From NCBI GenBank assembly GCA_964420835.1, contig CAYQUO010000002.1, positions 1 through 64,000 of the forward strand: 64,000 nucleotides of DNA. The letters are read 5' to 3'. The DNA is from CAYQUO01 sp964420835. GTDB lineage: Bacteria; Chloroflexota; Anaerolineae; Anaerolineales; Anaerolineaceae. A model generated the notes under the pieces. It was not told the DNA's origin. It worked only from the letters and a program-made list of their open reading frames with translations, and made no database searches. Both the position numbers and the translations under genes were made by a program. Shown in pieces: positions 16,985 through 26,632 of the stretch (the first letter of the stretch is position 1; each line of letters begins with the position of its first letter).

Positions 16985-17735
16985 AAAAAAAGACCACCGT
17001 TTTCATCTGGTCCTCTTCGATCTTGGGGGAACACTCATCCACTTCAACGGGGATGTGGAGGAGGTTAATGCAGCCTCCGAACTACGGATGCTTTCCGCCC
17101 TGCAAAATGCCGAACTAAGGCTGGACCTGCCGCGGTTCCTGGTGGATTTCCGCAAGCGGGTCCGAAGTTACCACATGCTGCGCGACAGTGAATTTGTGGA
17201 GTATACGACCAGACGCGTGCTTGGCGACCTTCTGGAGGAATACCAACATCCTTGCGTTCCGGATAAAACCTTGGATTATGTCCTTTCGGAAATGTACGCC
17301 GTTTCGCAGGAACACTGGGTACTGGAGGAGGATGCGCTTTCGACGCTTGATACCCTGAAGGCAGAGGGTTACCGCCTTGGGCTGATCTCGAACGCTTCTG
17401 ATGAACAGGACGTCCGGACATTGCTCGAACGCAACCGGCTGGCCTCCTGTTTTGAACATGTACTGATCTCAGCAGTTGTGGGATATCGCAAGCCACACCC
17501 GCAAATGTTGCGCTTGGCATTGGAGGCCTTTAATATTCCACCGGAAAAGGCGGTCATGGTGGGGGACACGCTGGGCGCCGACATCCTGGGTGCAAATTAC
17601 CTGAAGATCGCCAGCATCTGGATCACCCGGCGGGCGATCATGCCAACCGGGGAGGATGCGGATAGGATCCAGCCTTCGGCTACGATCACAACGCTGGCCG
17701 AACTTCCTAACCTGCTGGCTTGCTGGCCGGGGTGA
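16968..17735 (+). CDS. HAD-superfamily hydrolase
   Basis: The product is 255 aa. Motif I is FDLGGTLI near residue 18, motif II LGLISNAS, motif III the Lys in GYRKPHPQM and motif IV VMVGDTLGADILGA. A helical cap lies between motifs I and II, as in subfamily IA. The second Asp of the canonical DxDxT is replaced by Gly (DLGGT), seen in some HAD proteins, so normal acid-base catalysis may be altered. GTG at 16968 overlaps the preceding gene by 17 bases. The substrate is unknown. Confidence 0.82.
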   Translation: MKDNIEKKDHRFHLVLFDLGGTLIHFNGDVEEVNAASELRMLSALQNAELRLDLPRFLVDFRKRVRSYHMLRDSEFVEYTTRRVLGDLLEEYQHPCVPDKTLDYVLSEMYAVSQEHWVLEEDALSTLDTLKAEGYRLGLISNASDEQDVRTLLERNRLASCFEHVLISAVVGYRKPHPQMLRLALEAFNIPPEKAVMVGDTLGADILGANYLKIASIWITRRAIMPTGEDADRIQPSATITTLAELPNLLACWPG

Positions 17736-18060
17736 GATCGTACAGGGTTGGAAAAACAGCCAGCCCGTGGTTTCAGTACAACCCCGCCGGATGTGGGAAG
17801 GGCAGCCCCGGTCGGACTTAAGGATCCGATCGCGAAAACGGCCGACCCTCTCCCGTTCAGGCAGGGGGATGGTGGAATATTCCCCGGCATGCATGTTCCA
17901 GTATTCAGCGAAACCCATACCCTGGTCCTGATGTTTGAAAGCGAGCATGATAATGGATGGGAATACGGAAGATGCATGATAAAATCCACATTCGCTGTAT
18001 GGACGCTTTGATGCGGGACCCTGGCGTGAATCCTGAACCGGGATAAAGAATCCAAGCAAT
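17736..18060. other. Intergenic stretch without a supported gene
   Basis: Open frames on both strands have no recognisable domains and no good ribosome-binding sites. A TAAAAT (17980-17985 region) may be the -10 of the EamA gene. No terminator or repeat is evident. Confidence 0.4.
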
Positions 18061-18978
18061 ATGGAGAACATCAAATCCACATCGACCCCACTGGCAAGAG
18101 CTGCTGCGCGTCGGAGCGCCCTGCCATACCTGGCACTGGCGGCGAGCGTCATGTCGCTGAGCGTTTCAGCATTCTTCGTGCGTTGGGCGGAAGCACCGGG
18201 GACGATAACTTCGTTCTACCGCATGTTGACGGCAATAATCGTGATGCTGCCCATTTTCCTGGTTCACCTTAAACACTCGGGCGGATTGAAAGTCGCCCCG
18301 GCGGTGTTATTACTCCCGATTGCGGCAGGAATCTTCTCCTCCTTTGATCATACCCTGTGGACGACGGCCATGGAACACACACTGGTGGCCAATGCCACTC
18401 TGTTGAATAATATTTCACCGCTTTGGGTGGGGCTTTTTGCCATCCTGGCATGGAAGGAACGCCTGGGGAGGAGGTTCTGGCTGGGGCTGATACTGACGAT
18501 GAGCGGGGCAGCATTGGTGTTTGGTAACGATATGATTGCCAACCCGCACCTCGGGGTCGGTGATGCCCTCTCACTGGCTTCAAGTTTGTTCTACGCCGGT
18601 CTTTTGATCTTTTCCCAGTTAGGTCGACAATTTTTCAAGACCCTGCCGTTCACTTTTATCTCCGTTACCGCCTGTTGTGCATCGCTGTTGGGGATCAATC
18701 TGGCATTGGGACACCCACTGTCCGGGTATTCCCAGTTCAGTTACCTCTGCTTCATCCTTGCCGGAATCATCTCCCAGGTGATTGGCTACTTCACCCTGAA
18801 TTATGCCCTGGGGCATCTGCGAGCCTCGGTGGTGGCGCCAACGATGATCGCCCAACCGATATTGACGGCGTTTCTAGCCATTCCGCTGCTGGGGGAGGTG
18901 CTCTCACCGGCTCAGTCAATTGGGGGCCTCACAGTGTTGGCCGGCATTTATATCGTTAACCGGGCGCGTCACTCTTAG
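18061..18978 (+). CDS. EamA-family (DMT superfamily) transporter
   Basis: The product is 305 aa with about ten hydrophobic segments in two EamA repeats (about residues 20-150 and 170-300). The first repeat has the family-typical FVRWAEAPGTITSFYRML and NISPLWVGLFA. The second has PTMIAQPILTAFLAIPLLGE. DMT transporters export or import small metabolites such as amino acids and nucleosides. The last helix is followed by a short NRARHS tail. It stands alone between the HAD gene and rarA. The substrate cannot be predicted. Confidence 0.87.
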   Translation: MENIKSTSTPLARAAARRSALPYLALAASVMSLSVSAFFVRWAEAPGTITSFYRMLTAIIVMLPIFLVHLKHSGGLKVAPAVLLLPIAAGIFSSFDHTLWTTAMEHTLVANATLLNNISPLWVGLFAILAWKERLGRRFWLGLILTMSGAALVFGNDMIANPHLGVGDALSLASSLFYAGLLIFSQLGRQFFKTLPFTFISVTACCASLLGINLALGHPLSGYSQFSYLCFILAGIISQVIGYFTLNYALGHLRASVVAPTMIAQPILTAFLAIPLLGEVLSPAQSIGGLTVLAGIYIVNRARHS

Positions 18979-19058
18979 CCGCGATCAGCATTGTCGAAGA
19001 TCGGCATCAGCAACTCCATCCTGTAAACCCTGCATATGAAGGTGGTAGCGCTGCATGG

Positions 19059-19064
19059 TACAAT
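19059..19064 (+). promoter_or_regulatory. -10 box of rarA; probable leaderless start
   Basis: TACAAT ends 6 bases before the rarA ATG at 19071. No Shine-Dalgarno sequence lies in the remaining space, so the transcript probably begins at the ATG. Confidence 0.5.
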
Positions 19065-19070
19065 TTTTCC

Positions 19071-20432
19071 ATGGACCTGTTCGATCACGCCATGAAGGAG
19101 AACCTGGAGCTAGAGGCACCGCTGGCCGACCGAATGCGGCCGCAGACTCTGGATGAGTTCGTCGGGCAGGAGCACATCATCGGACAGGGAAAACTGCTGC
19201 GTCGGGCGGTTGAAAGCGACCGGTTGTTCTCTTCCATCATCTTCTTCGGACCGCCGGGGACGGGAAAGACGACCCTGGCCAGGTTGATCGCCAACCACTC
19301 GCAGGCACATTTCGAGGCCATCTCGGCCGTGCTGGCAGGAGTGGGTGACCTGCGGGCGATCATCTCCAGTGCACAGGAACGGCGCAAACTGCACCAGGTT
19401 CGAACGATCCTGTTCGTTGACGAGGTGCACCGCTGGAACAAAGCCCAGCAGGATGCCCTGTTGCCGCACGTGGAATCGGGGCTGGTGACGCTGATCGGGG
19501 CGACGACCGAGAACCCCTACTTTGAGGTCATCCGGGCGCTGGTATCGCGCTCGCGCATCTTTCAGTTGGAGCCATTAACAGAAGCGCAACTGCAACTGAT
19601 CCTGGGGCGGGCATTGACTGATCCGGAACATGGCTATGGGCGGAAAAAGATACGGTTGGATGAAGAGGCCCGTCAGCACCTGGTGGACCTGAGCACCGGA
19701 GATGCCCGCAACTTGTTGAACGCGCTCGAGCTGGCGGTGGAAAGTTCGCTGCCGGGAGCGGATGGAGCGATCCATATTGACCTCGCCACGGCCGAGGATT
19801 CCATTCAGAAACGCTCGCTGCAATATGACAGGCAGGGAGATGCCCATTACGACACGATCTCGGCCTTCATTAAATCAGTGCGGGGTTCGCACCCGGATGC
19901 GGCCTTGTACTGGCTGGCCAAGATGCTGGCGGCTGGGGAGGACCCGCGGTTCATCCTGCGCCGGCTGGTGGTACTGGCTTCAGAAGATATCGGTCTGGCT
20001 GATCCACAGGCAATGCAGGTGGCCGTTTCGGCAGCCTACGCTTTCGACTACGTCGGTCTGCCGGAAGGTTACTACCCCATTGCAGAGGCTACGCTTTACC
20101 TGGCAACAGCGCCGAAATCCAATTCGGCTGGAGCCATCTTCAACGCCCTGAAGGTGGTGAAGGAGGAAAGGCCTGGGCCGGTGCCGACACACCTGATGGA
20201 TTCCAGCCGCGATGCCAAAGGGCTGGGGCACGGCCAGGGATACCGTTACCCCCACAATTACCCGGGTCATTTCGTGCCACAGCAGTACCTGCCTGCCCGT
20301 CTGGAGGGGACATATTTCTACCACCCCTCCAGTGAAGGCTACGAAGCCGGCATTGTCGAGCGGCTGGCGGTGTGGCGCAGGCAAATGAAAGCCTGGTGGG
20401 ATGAACAGCACGCGGACGGGGGTAACCAGTGA
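19071..20432 (+). CDS. rarA: Replication-associated recombination protein RarA (MgsA/WRNIP1 family AAA+ ATPase)
   Basis: The product is 453 aa. The N-terminal RMRPQTLDEFVGQEHIIG is characteristic. Walker A is FFGPPGTGKTTLA, Walker B ILFVDEVHRWNKAQQD and sensor 1 LIGATTENPYFEV. The C-terminal tetramerisation region contains SVRGSHPDAALYWLAKML and EDIGLADPQAM. RarA acts at stalled replication forks with single-strand DNA-binding protein and recombination factors. A -10 box just upstream suggests a leaderless message. The phosphatase gene overlaps its end by one base. Confidence 0.95.
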   Translation: MDLFDHAMKENLELEAPLADRMRPQTLDEFVGQEHIIGQGKLLRRAVESDRLFSSIIFFGPPGTGKTTLARLIANHSQAHFEAISAVLAGVGDLRAIISSAQERRKLHQVRTILFVDEVHRWNKAQQDALLPHVESGLVTLIGATTENPYFEVIRALVSRSRIFQLEPLTEAQLQLILGRALTDPEHGYGRKKIRLDEEARQHLVDLSTGDARNLLNALELAVESSLPGADGAIHIDLATAEDSIQKRSLQYDRQGDAHYDTISAFIKSVRGSHPDAALYWLAKMLAAGEDPRFILRRLVVLASEDIGLADPQAMQVAVSAAYAFDYVGLPEGYYPIAEATLYLATAPKSNSAGAIFNALKVVKEERPGPVPTHLMDSSRDAKGLGHGQGYRYPHNYPGHFVPQQYLPARLEGTYFYHPSSEGYEAGIVERLAVWRRQMKAWWDEQHADGGNQ

Positions 20433-21070
20433 TGGCCGTATTGCTGCTCATTCGGCACGGGGAGAACGACCTGATCGGCAAAGGCCTGGCTGGGCGGATG
20501 CCGGGAGTGCACTTGAACGGAGAGGGCAGGCGGCAGGCACAGGAATTGGCCGCACAACTGGGGGGGGCGCGGCTGAAGGCCATTTACAGCAGCCCGCTGG
20601 AACGGGCATTGGAAACCGCCCAGCCGCTGGCGTCCCGCCATGGACTGCCGGTCCAGGTGCGGGAAGGGTTAATCGAGGTGGATTATGGCCGCTGGCAGGG
20701 GAGGAGTTTCAAACAACTGCGGCGGACAAGCCTGTGGAAACAGGTTCTGGTGGCACCGGCCGGGGTGCGTTTTCCGGGTGGTGAAAGCCTGGCAGAGGTG
20801 CAGGAGCGGGCGGTGGAGGAGATGGAGCGGATTGCGGCGGATCACGAGGCCGGTGACCTGGTGGCGCTTTTCACGCATGCAGAAGTCATCCGGCTGGCAA
20901 CCGCACATTACCTCAAGATGCCGCTGAACGAGTTCCAGAGGCTGGCAGCGGATACGGCCTCTCTCACTGTTTTGGTGCACCGGGATGGCCGGGTGATGGT
21001 GCCACAGGTCAACCAGCGGTTGCCTGGCGAGGCCTTTCACGCCTGGGAGGGGATCAAAATCCCAAAATAG
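20432..21070 (+). CDS. Histidine phosphatase (phosphoglycerate-mutase-like) family protein
   Basis: The product is 212 aa. The RHG motif is in LLLIRHGEND at residues 4-13. The other catalytic elements are IYSSPLERALETAQ, the Glu in EVDYGRWQG and the second His in ALFTHAEVIR. The fold and length match cofactor-independent phosphatases of branch 1 such as CobC or GpmB-like enzymes; the substrate is unknown. The ATG at 20432 overlaps the rarA stop, with a GTG three bases upstream as an alternative. The two genes are translationally coupled. Confidence 0.87.
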   Translation: MAVLLLIRHGENDLIGKGLAGRMPGVHLNGEGRRQAQELAAQLGGARLKAIYSSPLERALETAQPLASRHGLPVQVREGLIEVDYGRWQGRSFKQLRRTSLWKQVLVAPAGVRFPGGESLAEVQERAVEEMERIAADHEAGDLVALFTHAEVIRLATAHYLKMPLNEFQRLAADTASLTVLVHRDGRVMVPQVNQRLPGEAFHAWEGIKIPK

Positions 21071-21140
21071 GGCTCAAGCCCAAAATGGCAGCCGGATGTA
21101 AATTGCATGGCAACCGGTCAAACCTTTTCAAGCCGCAAAA

Positions 21141-22334
21141 TCATTGAGGAAGGGTAACCCGGGCAATGGAATCCTCCAGGGGCAGCCAAAGGCTGTTGCC
21201 ATCGACCCAGGTTTGAGAGAGGGAGGTCGGTGACGGGTTGCCCGTTGGGAGGGAAAACCGGGAACGCCCCAAGAACTTTCCGCTGGTGGCATCCAACTGC
21301 AAGGCATCCACTAATCCATCGCTGCCGGGGGGCTGAAACGCCCACACAGAGGACCCAATGAAGAGCAGCGGCTGCATCAAGGGGCGGGCGGGGTCATCCA
21401 GGGGCAGGTCGGTCTGCAGCCGGGGCGGCGAAACAGGCAGTTCCTTTTCCCGCTGCGGGTCGAAGGCGTTATTCAGGATATCCTGCAGGAGGAAGGCCAG
21501 CAGGAGGGGGTCATTACGGCCCTCAATGTATCGCACCCGCCAGAGGTGCGGGGGAATGATGGTGAAATTGCCGGGCAGGCCGGCATCCGGCAGCAGGCTG
21601 TGGCGGCAGTGGTTGGGGTACTCCACGCTCACCAGGCCGAGGCCGCGGCCGAGGATCCACCAGGCGGACCACTGTTCGTTGATGGCGCCCACGGGGCTGT
21701 AGGAATAACACCTTTCCATTTTTTCATAGCCGGTAAGCAGTTCGCCGGTTTTGCCGGAGTAGATGTTGGGGGGGAAGATGACTTTGTCTCTAACAGCCAG
21801 GCCCTGGTTAAAATCCACACCGGAAAGGTCGGCCCAGTTGATGATCGCCAGGGATTCGGGATCGAGAACGATTGCCCGGTCAATGCCTCCTCCGCGCAGG
21901 GTGACCCATAGTTGGCCGGCGGCAAGGAAAAGTTGCCGCGGTTCGACAGGCCGTTGGGTCGGCAGGCTGCCCTCGAGCAGGTCCACCGGGCCGGCCCATT
22001 GGCCGGAAGCCGGATCCAACCGCCAGAGCAGGTTGAACGAATCGACTACCCAGGCCTGGCCGCCATTCGCCAGCAGATTAACGACGCCGGCGGAGTGGGG
22101 CAGGGCGAACCGGCTGACCTGAAGCATATTCTGCGGGGTAGGGGTGATGGTGGGCAGGGGCGTGCCGGGGAGGCGCGGCACCGTGGTTGGGGAGGCAAGC
22201 GGGGTGGAGGTGGGAGGGAAGACCGGGAGGACCAGGTGGCAGCCGGAAGCCAGCAGGGCGAGTAAAAGGAGTAAGGCTGGCAACGCCAGAAATCGGGGAT
22301 TCTTAATCAAACGACCCAATGTGTGAGTTGTCAA
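21141..22334 (-). CDS. Lipoprotein with beta-propeller-like body, hypothetical
   Basis: The product is 397 aa. A hydrophobic signal ends in the lipobox LLASGC at about residues 27-32, followed by a Thr/Pro-rich linker (about 36-70), so it should be a surface lipoprotein. The body has repeated short blades such as GGQAWVVDSFNLLWRLDP, AAGQLWVTLRGGG and GNSLWLPLEDS, with Trp-containing strands as in seven-bladed propellers. The start is a TTG with AAAGGTGG upstream. No enzymatic motif is seen. A binding or structural role is likely. Confidence 0.7.
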   Translation of the reverse strand: MTTHTLGRLIKNPRFLALPALLLLLALLASGCHLVLPVFPPTSTPLASPTTVPRLPGTPLPTITPTPQNMLQVSRFALPHSAGVVNLLANGGQAWVVDSFNLLWRLDPASGQWAGPVDLLEGSLPTQRPVEPRQLFLAAGQLWVTLRGGGIDRAIVLDPESLAIINWADLSGVDFNQGLAVRDKVIFPPNIYSGKTGELLTGYEKMERCYSYSPVGAINEQWSAWWILGRGLGLVSVEYPNHCRHSLLPDAGLPGNFTIIPPHLWRVRYIEGRNDPLLLAFLLQDILNNAFDPQREKELPVSPPRLQTDLPLDDPARPLMQPLLFIGSSVWAFQPPGSDGLVDALQLDATSGKFLGRSRFSLPTGNPSPTSLSQTWVDGNSLWLPLEDSIARVTLPQ

Positions 22335-22935
22335 GCAGCCACCTTTGTGCCCATGGCCTTGGTGTGGAGACCTTGGTTATTTGTATGACAGCCGACCGAT
22401 TGACCGGACATGCTCAGGCTGTTGGCGAGGAAAAAGTTGTCCAAGGAGAACTCGCGGCCCATGGCCGGGTGCGGATGACGAACACCCTACCGACATATTA
22501 TACCTTTTGGCGATGTGTAATAACGGTCCCGTTCTCGAGGAGCCACAACCGGTTGACCATACAAGTACCGGGGAGTCAATATATAATGATTCGGTGGTCC
22601 CTGTGTTTCTCAATCCGCCAGGAAAAGTCTCAACGAAACTGTTCACCAGTTCCCGACTCGGTGCTCTCATTCTCCGGCCGATAGCTCTCTGCCCTTATGA
22701 AACCCCAGGAGAAGGAAGTGACCCTGGCTGGTTGCGGAGGGCACGAGGAACCCTTCAGGAACGTGATCATGGGCAAATGGGAGCAATCATGGATACAGGG
22801 ATTGATCTTCCACGCCGGACATGGAGCCCTTGGCGTATGGCTTCTAAAGGACAGGTAGGGGATCCGTAACGTGGGGATGTGGAGCAGCCTGTCCGTAAAA
22901 CCATTCTTGGCGGGAAGGCAAGAGTGAGGTTGTAT
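22335..22935. other. Long intergenic region between divergent exported-protein genes
   Basis: No open frame here has a recognisable domain or good start. A perfect TATAAT lies at 22582-22587 on the plus strand and could be a -10 for the gene at 22936 with a ~340-nt leader. The -35 (17 bp upstream, TACAAG-like) is poor. No known riboswitch pattern was recognised. Confidence 0.4.
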
Positions 22936-24330
22936 ATGGAACGGAAATGCAACCATTTTGCTTACGTGCTGGCGCTGGCAGTTTGCGCCTGTTCCTTTCT
23001 GGCAACCCCTGCAAGAGGTCCGGAAGCGAGCCCCGGCCAGGCCGAATCTGCAGAACTGGCCTCGCCGGTGCCAACCAGGGCCGCGGCAGGCCCGGCTGCC
23101 TATTGCCAGGATCCCCCGGCGCCAACGGTCACCGACCTCCAGGTGTACCAGGCTCCAGAGATGCCCGAGCCCCTCGCCCGAAAGGAATATATCGATCCGG
23201 TCTTTAATACCTGCATCATACGGGCAACCGACAGATCAACGGATCTTGCACCGGGGGATGCCTCCAGTGGGATGAAGAACGAGTATTCCCGCGTCCAACC
23301 CTTCAACGCCGATGAAAGCCGGTTCATGATACGTGGCATTGATGGCACCTGGTACCCATACGATGCCAACTCGCTATTACCGCTCGGGAAGATCTCCATT
23401 GGGGTCGATCCGCGCTGGGATGCGAAAGACCCGAACCTGTTGTATTATTCGGACGGCACCTCGCTGTATTCCTATAACATTACTTCGGCCGAATCGTCCC
23501 TGCTGTACGATTTTGCGGATGAATTCCCAGGCCATTCCCTCCAGGCGGTCTGGATGCGCTATGAAGGCAGCCCGTCTGTGGACTCCCGGTATATTGGCCT
23601 GATGGCCGAGGACCAGGACTGGCTGACCGTTGGATTTCTCATCTACGACATCCAAAATGGCAACATTACCGCCAGCCTGAACCTGCCAGTGCCTGTTGAG
23701 ATCGATTCCGTGAGCATCAGCCCCTCAGGGAACTATTTCCTGGCCTACTTTGACAATGCCTGTGAACCAGGCCAATTGGGCAGTGCAGCAGAACCCTGCG
23801 GTTTGATGGTTTATGACCGGGAGTTGAAAAACGGCCGTGGCCTATTGAGATTGTGCGGGCATTCCGACCTGGCTTTTGACAGACTGGGGAACGAGGTGCT
23901 GGTCTACCAGGATATCGACCGCGATGCCCTTTCCTACGTGGATTTGGCAACGGGGGAAATTGGCAATCTCTTCGAGATTGATTTCAGTCACACGGCCATC
24001 GGGTTCCACTTTTCCGGGCAGGCTTACCGACACCCGGGCTGGGCGCTGGTCTCCACGTATGGAGATGACAAAACCGCCCATACTTGGATGGACAACCAGG
24101 TGTTTGCCTTGGAGCTGGCACCCGGCGGGCGGGTGGCGAGGCTGGCGCACACCCATTCATTGGTCGACAGCACCCAGGGGCACGATTACTGGGCGGAGCC
24201 GCACGCCAGCACGAATCGCGACCTGACCCGCATCCTGTTCACCAGCAACTGGAATAAGTCCGGTACGGGGGAGGTGGAGACGTACCTGATCCGGCTGCCG
24301 TCCAATTGGACGGAGGGATTGACCAAATAA
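22936..24330 (+). CDS. Exported beta-propeller-like protein, hypothetical
   Basis: The product is 464 aa. The N-terminal signal has a possible lipobox (VCAC, about residues 13-16) and is followed by a low-complexity linker. Several blades with Tyr/Trp-rich strands follow, e.g. LLYYSDGTSLYSYN and FLIYDIQNGNITASL. The end, around HDYWAEPHASTNRDLTRILFTSNW, resembles the last blade of oligogalacturonate-lyase/TolB-like propellers. ATG at 22936 has GAGG 6 nt upstream. It could bind or cleave a polysaccharide, but no catalytic set is clear. Confidence 0.7.
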   Translation: MERKCNHFAYVLALAVCACSFLATPARGPEASPGQAESAELASPVPTRAAAGPAAYCQDPPAPTVTDLQVYQAPEMPEPLARKEYIDPVFNTCIIRATDRSTDLAPGDASSGMKNEYSRVQPFNADESRFMIRGIDGTWYPYDANSLLPLGKISIGVDPRWDAKDPNLLYYSDGTSLYSYNITSAESSLLYDFADEFPGHSLQAVWMRYEGSPSVDSRYIGLMAEDQDWLTVGFLIYDIQNGNITASLNLPVPVEIDSVSISPSGNYFLAYFDNACEPGQLGSAAEPCGLMVYDRELKNGRGLLRLCGHSDLAFDRLGNEVLVYQDIDRDALSYVDLATGEIGNLFEIDFSHTAIGFHFSGQAYRHPGWALVSTYGDDKTAHTWMDNQVFALELAPGGRVARLAHTHSLVDSTQGHDYWAEPHASTNRDLTRILFTSNWNKSGTGEVETYLIRLPSNWTEGLTK

Positions 24331-24831
24331 CTCAATTCAATCTGAGCAAAGTGGATATGTATGATGCCTGTACGGTTTGTTATGATGCTGTCAATGCGTT
24401 GCTTCCGTAAGGTCGGCAAAGTAGGGAAGACCAGAGATTCTGATGCTGGATTCTTGCCAACAGGTTTTACCATGCAACACCCCCTGATACATCCGGTATC
24501 AGCTATGAAAGCCTTGCCTTTTTCCCCCTTCCGTTTCGTTTTATAAAAATGCCATTTTTCATGGGCAACTTCACCGGGAAATTGCTGGTACGCTGCATTG
24601 CTGAGTGAGTTTGAACCGATTTACATTCAGATTTATTGGATTGTTTTGAGGTTCTTCCAAATTTTATTATGGGTTATTTTAGTTGTTGATAACTCCCCCT
24701 AAAACAAACATGAGCGCGGAGAGGATCGAACTCTAAATCAACGATCCACTTCATTGCCTTTAAACTGGCTGTAAAATCCGGGCATCCTGCTTCTGACGGT
24801 TTTTTATCTCAACGCGGTGCCAAAAACCCGT
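24331..24831. other. Intergenic region holding the distal tRNA-Lys fragment
   Basis: No supported gene. It contains the 26-bp tRNA-Lys 3'-end copy at 24709-24734 and, at its right end, a hairpin (24795-24832) of 11 bp with one mismatch. The hairpin overlaps the stop of the next minus-strand gene and may terminate it. The part at 24520-24700 is clearly more AT-rich than the surroundings. Confidence 0.5.
24709..24734 (-). repeat. 26-bp copy of the tRNA-Lys 3' end (att-like direct repeat)
   Basis: The 26 bases are identical to 26607-26632, which hold the T-arm and acceptor 3' strand of the tRNA-Lys gene. The copies are in the same orientation, 1.9 kb apart. Upstream sequence needed for a whole tRNA (D-arm, acceptor 5' strand) is absent. 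This is the pattern left by integration into a tRNA 3' end. Confidence 0.8.
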
Positions 24832-26478
24832 CTACGGGGTGGATATAAGAACACCCACCTGCCAGAAATACAGTTCTCCATTCACCGCGCCAGCAGCCAG
24901 CACTTGGCCGTCCGGGGAAAAAGCCAGCCTCATCAATGTACCCTGTGAGGTGGACAGTTTTGCCACCACCCGGCCGTCCACCGCCCTGAACAGCCACAGG
25001 TCGCCATTATGGAAGCCGGCAGCCACCAGGCTTCCGTCCGGAGAAATGGCCCCGCTGGTGAGGTAGTAACCATGCGGACCCGGCAGCGCCCAAGTACCGG
25101 CCGGTGCTCCGCTGGCAATATCCCACGCCTGGAGGGTCGAATCCCCGAAGAGAGCCAGCAGCCGGCCAAACCGCCCATCCATGCCCAGGGCGACCGCCAT
25201 GCGGTAGGGGTTGTTCCTGCCTTCGGCGGGTTTTTCCGCCTGGAGCGTGAACAGCCGATATTCAGTAACGGTATCCCACAATTCAACGCCACCGCCTGCC
25301 CCAGCCATGGCCAGCCGGTCGCCAGGAGGAAGAAATTTCACCTGTTTGAGGACACCCACGCCACCGGGGACCCCGCCGATCTTCTCGCCAGCGGGAAGCT
25401 GAAGGATGTCCACCGCGCTGTCCCTGGCAACCGCCAGCACCTGCCTGCCTGACACCCCGGCAGCATCCAGAACGCCGCCCTGGTAACCTTCAAGCATCCT
25501 GGTTTCCCGGCCAGTATCCGCTTCCCAGAACCGCAGGGTTTGGTCGACATTGGTACCGCAGGTCACCAGTGTCCTGCCATCGGCCGAGTAAACGGTTCCA
25601 TAGACAACATCCTGGTTGACCCCCTCACCCCATTTGATCCAGCGCACCAGTTCCCCGTCGGGAAAGGAAAAAACCTTCAGGCCCCCCTCCCGCCCACTGG
25701 AAGCCACCCTGCTGCCATCCGGCGAGAAGGCCAGGCTGTGGGTGTAGTTCGTATGCGCCTCCCAGACGGCAAAGGGCTCAGAGGCTGCCAATGTTCCGGC
25801 GGACAAAGTGGGCTGTGCCGGCAGGCTGGCAATGGCCGTAAGCAATTGCGGCTTTTCTCCGTGGGCGTATTCCCCAGCAGGCGCCCACTGCCAGGCGCCA
25901 CCCGGCAGCCTTACCAAGACCCCCTTCTGACCCATCGCCAGCAGCAGGTTCCCCGTGGAGCGGTCAATCATGGCGTCCAGCGGACCCGGTTGCCCAACAA
26001 CCTGGCGGCCAGGTTCGGAAGTACCTTCAGGCTGCCAATCCAAGGGGGAAAGATCAAGGTCCAGCTGCCAGGTATCACCCGAATCCAGCGATCTCTCGAC
26101 CGACCGTCCCGGTGTAAAGCGGAAACGCTCTGTACCATCCGGTATTGGCCAGAGCTCCCAGGGCTGAACCCGCGACGCACAGTCAGCCCCGGAGGTCCAT
26201 TCCATACTTTCTGCGTGTTGCCAGGTCAGCCCGCCGTCCCGGCTCAGGTAGGATTGGAACGAGGGAGCATGTGCCAGGATTACCCCCTCCCCCTCCACGA
26301 AGCAAACGACGCCATGATCCTCGTCCGGAGGCGGGGGGACACCCAACCCTCCGCCATCGCCGGGCACAGGTGAGCCCGATGGCATGTCCTCATCACGCGG
26401 TCCTGTTAAGGCACAGGCCAGCACCAACACAAAGGCGGGAAAAAGCCACACAAAACTTTTTTTATGAAATGTGCCCAT
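24832..26478 (-). CDS. WD40-repeat lipoprotein
   Basis: The product is 548 aa. The signal peptide ends in the lipobox VLAC at about residues 18-21, followed by a Gly/Pro/Ser linker. The N-terminal half has BNR/Asp-box-like blades (YLSRDGGLTW, RSLDSGDTWQLDL). The C-terminal ~320 residues are WD40-like blades with repeated SPDG motifs (LAFSPDGSRVASSG, GAISPDGSLVAAGFHNG, LAFSPDGQVLAAGAVNG). It is predicted to be a surface interaction platform. The ATG at 26478 gives the best signal peptide; an upstream start at 26511 is possible. It is the only gene between the two copies of the tRNA-Lys 3' end, so it may have been brought by an integrative element. Confidence 0.82.
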   Translation of the reverse strand: MGTFHKKSFVWLFPAFVLVLACALTGPRDEDMPSGSPVPGDGGGLGVPPPPDEDHGVVCFVEGEGVILAHAPSFQSYLSRDGGLTWQHAESMEWTSGADCASRVQPWELWPIPDGTERFRFTPGRSVERSLDSGDTWQLDLDLSPLDWQPEGTSEPGRQVVGQPGPLDAMIDRSTGNLLLAMGQKGVLVRLPGGAWQWAPAGEYAHGEKPQLLTAIASLPAQPTLSAGTLAASEPFAVWEAHTNYTHSLAFSPDGSRVASSGREGGLKVFSFPDGELVRWIKWGEGVNQDVVYGTVYSADGRTLVTCGTNVDQTLRFWEADTGRETRMLEGYQGGVLDAAGVSGRQVLAVARDSAVDILQLPAGEKIGGVPGGVGVLKQVKFLPPGDRLAMAGAGGGVELWDTVTEYRLFTLQAEKPAEGRNNPYRMAVALGMDGRFGRLLALFGDSTLQAWDIASGAPAGTWALPGPHGYYLTSGAISPDGSLVAAGFHNGDLWLFRAVDGRVVAKLSTSQGTLMRLAFSPDGQVLAAGAVNGELYFWQVGVLISTP

Positions 26479-26606
26479 GCGCCCTCCCCACTTGATGTGG
26501 AAACCATTCAAACTTCCCCCGGATAGTATATTACGATCTATTATAGAATAAAATAACGACCAGGCATATCCCCCACAAGCCCAGACCTTTTATCATTAAA
26601 ATAAAT

Positions 26607-26632
26607 CATGAGCGCGGAGAGGATCGAACTCT
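26607..26632 (-). repeat. tRNA-Lys-side copy of the 26-bp direct repeat
   Basis: This copy spans the 3' half of the T-arm, the acceptor 3' strand and two flanking bases of the tRNA-Lys gene. It matches 24709-24734 exactly; outside the 26 bp the similarity falls off quickly. Confidence 0.8.

Noticed and set aside
22345..22869. 174-codon open frame upstream of the propeller gene
   Set aside because: Cys/Arg/Pro-rich nonsense-like translation, no start signal, no domain.
24709..24782. Second complete tRNA-Lys gene
   Set aside because: Only the 3' part is present. The bases needed for the acceptor 5' strand, D-arm and anticodon stem do not form.
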